This document shows positions 63,870 through 64,000 of a stretch of 64,000 nucleotides of DNA, piece by piece. Origin of the DNA: Bog-473 sp963809715. GTDB lineage: Bacteria; Actinomycetota; Acidimicrobiia; Acidimicrobiales; RAAP-2. The position numbers and the translations under genes were made by a program. The notes beneath the pieces were generated by a model that had not been told where the DNA came from, made no database searches, and saw only the letters and a list, made by a program, of their open reading frames with translations. How positions within the stretch are numbered: position 1 is the stretch's first letter; every line of letters starts with the position of its first letter. The DNA lies in the NCBI GenBank assembly GCA_963809715.1, contig CAWEKO010000010.1:313538-377537 (forward strand), given 5' to 3'.

Positions 63870-64000
63870 TTGTCAGGGAAGCTATGTCCAGACCATAGTC
63901 TGGTCGAAAGCCTCAGGCCTGACCCACCGAAAACCGCGGTGGGCCTAGATCCCCACGGGTGCAAGCCCGAGGTACAGGAATTGTCCTCGGCCCGCAAGAT
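63870..64000. other. Structured non-coding stretch at window edge
   Basis: Three hairpins follow one another: CCAGAC/GTCTGG around 63,890-63,905, CCCACCG/CGGTGGG around 63,919-63,939, and CCGAGG/CCTCGG around 63,970-63,993. GGGTGCAAGCCC lies between the last two. The density of stems suggests a structured RNA running off the window. The GGGTGCAAG phrase recalls group II intron domain I, but this is a weak resemblance. Confidence 0.35.

Overview
The window looks like DNA from three bacterial sources joined end to end, most likely a soil metagenome assembly with many indel errors. Segment A (about 1-44,810) is high-GC and actinobacterial, closest in gene content to Acidimicrobiia (inference). 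Segment B (about 44,815-57,609) carries the block rng-rplU-rpmA-obg-proB-proA-nadD-rsfS, with Lys/Ala-rich L21 and secreted proteins typical of Solirubrobacterales/Thermoleophilia (inference). Segment C (about 57,609-64,000) has lower GC and acidobacterial-looking genes (der, a MerR regulator, tRNA-Pro, surE, an M28 peptidase, an FAD oxidase). At each boundary two unrelated truncated genes abut: a cytochrome P450 tail against a secreted protein, then rng against der. About half of the protein genes in B and C, and about a dozen in A, are split by frameshifts in otherwise conserved families. I read these as sequence errors and annotate the whole reconstructed gene.

Segment A layout. 1-9,150: a dimethylglycine/sarcosine dehydrogenase-like enzyme, a choline kinase-like protein and an amino-acid permease on the minus strand, divergent from a glycerol kinase, GlpA-like dehydrogenase and FAD oxidoreductase operon. 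9,175-23,000: small membrane proteins (three PLDc_N paralogues), DUF2252, a metallo-beta-lactamase-fold hydrolase, TetR, DUF302, GAP-family and LPG-synthase-like membrane proteins, a secreted SGNH hydrolase, DUF2293 and a large unknown protein. 23,000-25,100: a MarR/MFS efflux pair. 25,350-41,816: a catabolic region. It holds a Baeyer-Villiger monooxygenase (BVMO), a two-domain SDR, an amidohydrolase, an acyl-CoA dehydrogenase, a DUF35 protein, a thiolase-like protein lacking the nucleophilic Cys and a CMD protein in a nearly overlapping operon. These are followed by a 3-hydroxyisobutyrate dehydrogenase-like protein, a second amidohydrolase, an acyl-CoA synthetase, a Rieske oxygenase, an SDR and a HAPMO-like BVMO. 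41,900-44,800: an IS3 remnant, a secreted pentapeptide-repeat protein, tRNA-Arg, a VOC protein and a P450 tail.

The 25-42 kb region is the best candidate for an undescribed system. Two BVMOs, a Rieske oxygenase, CoA activation, beta-oxidation-type dehydrogenation, a DUF35/thiolase-like pair and two ring-opening-type hydrolases together suggest breakdown of a cyclic ketone, terpenoid, steroid-like or aryl-ketone substrate. A candidate TetR-type operator lies before the first BVMO. The substrate cannot be read from sequence.

Segment B is housekeeping (ribosomal proteins, GTPase, proline and NAD synthesis, ribosome silencing) interrupted by secreted or membrane proteins. Segment C is a small set of housekeeping and peptidase/oxidase genes, ending in a strongly structured stretch at the window edge.
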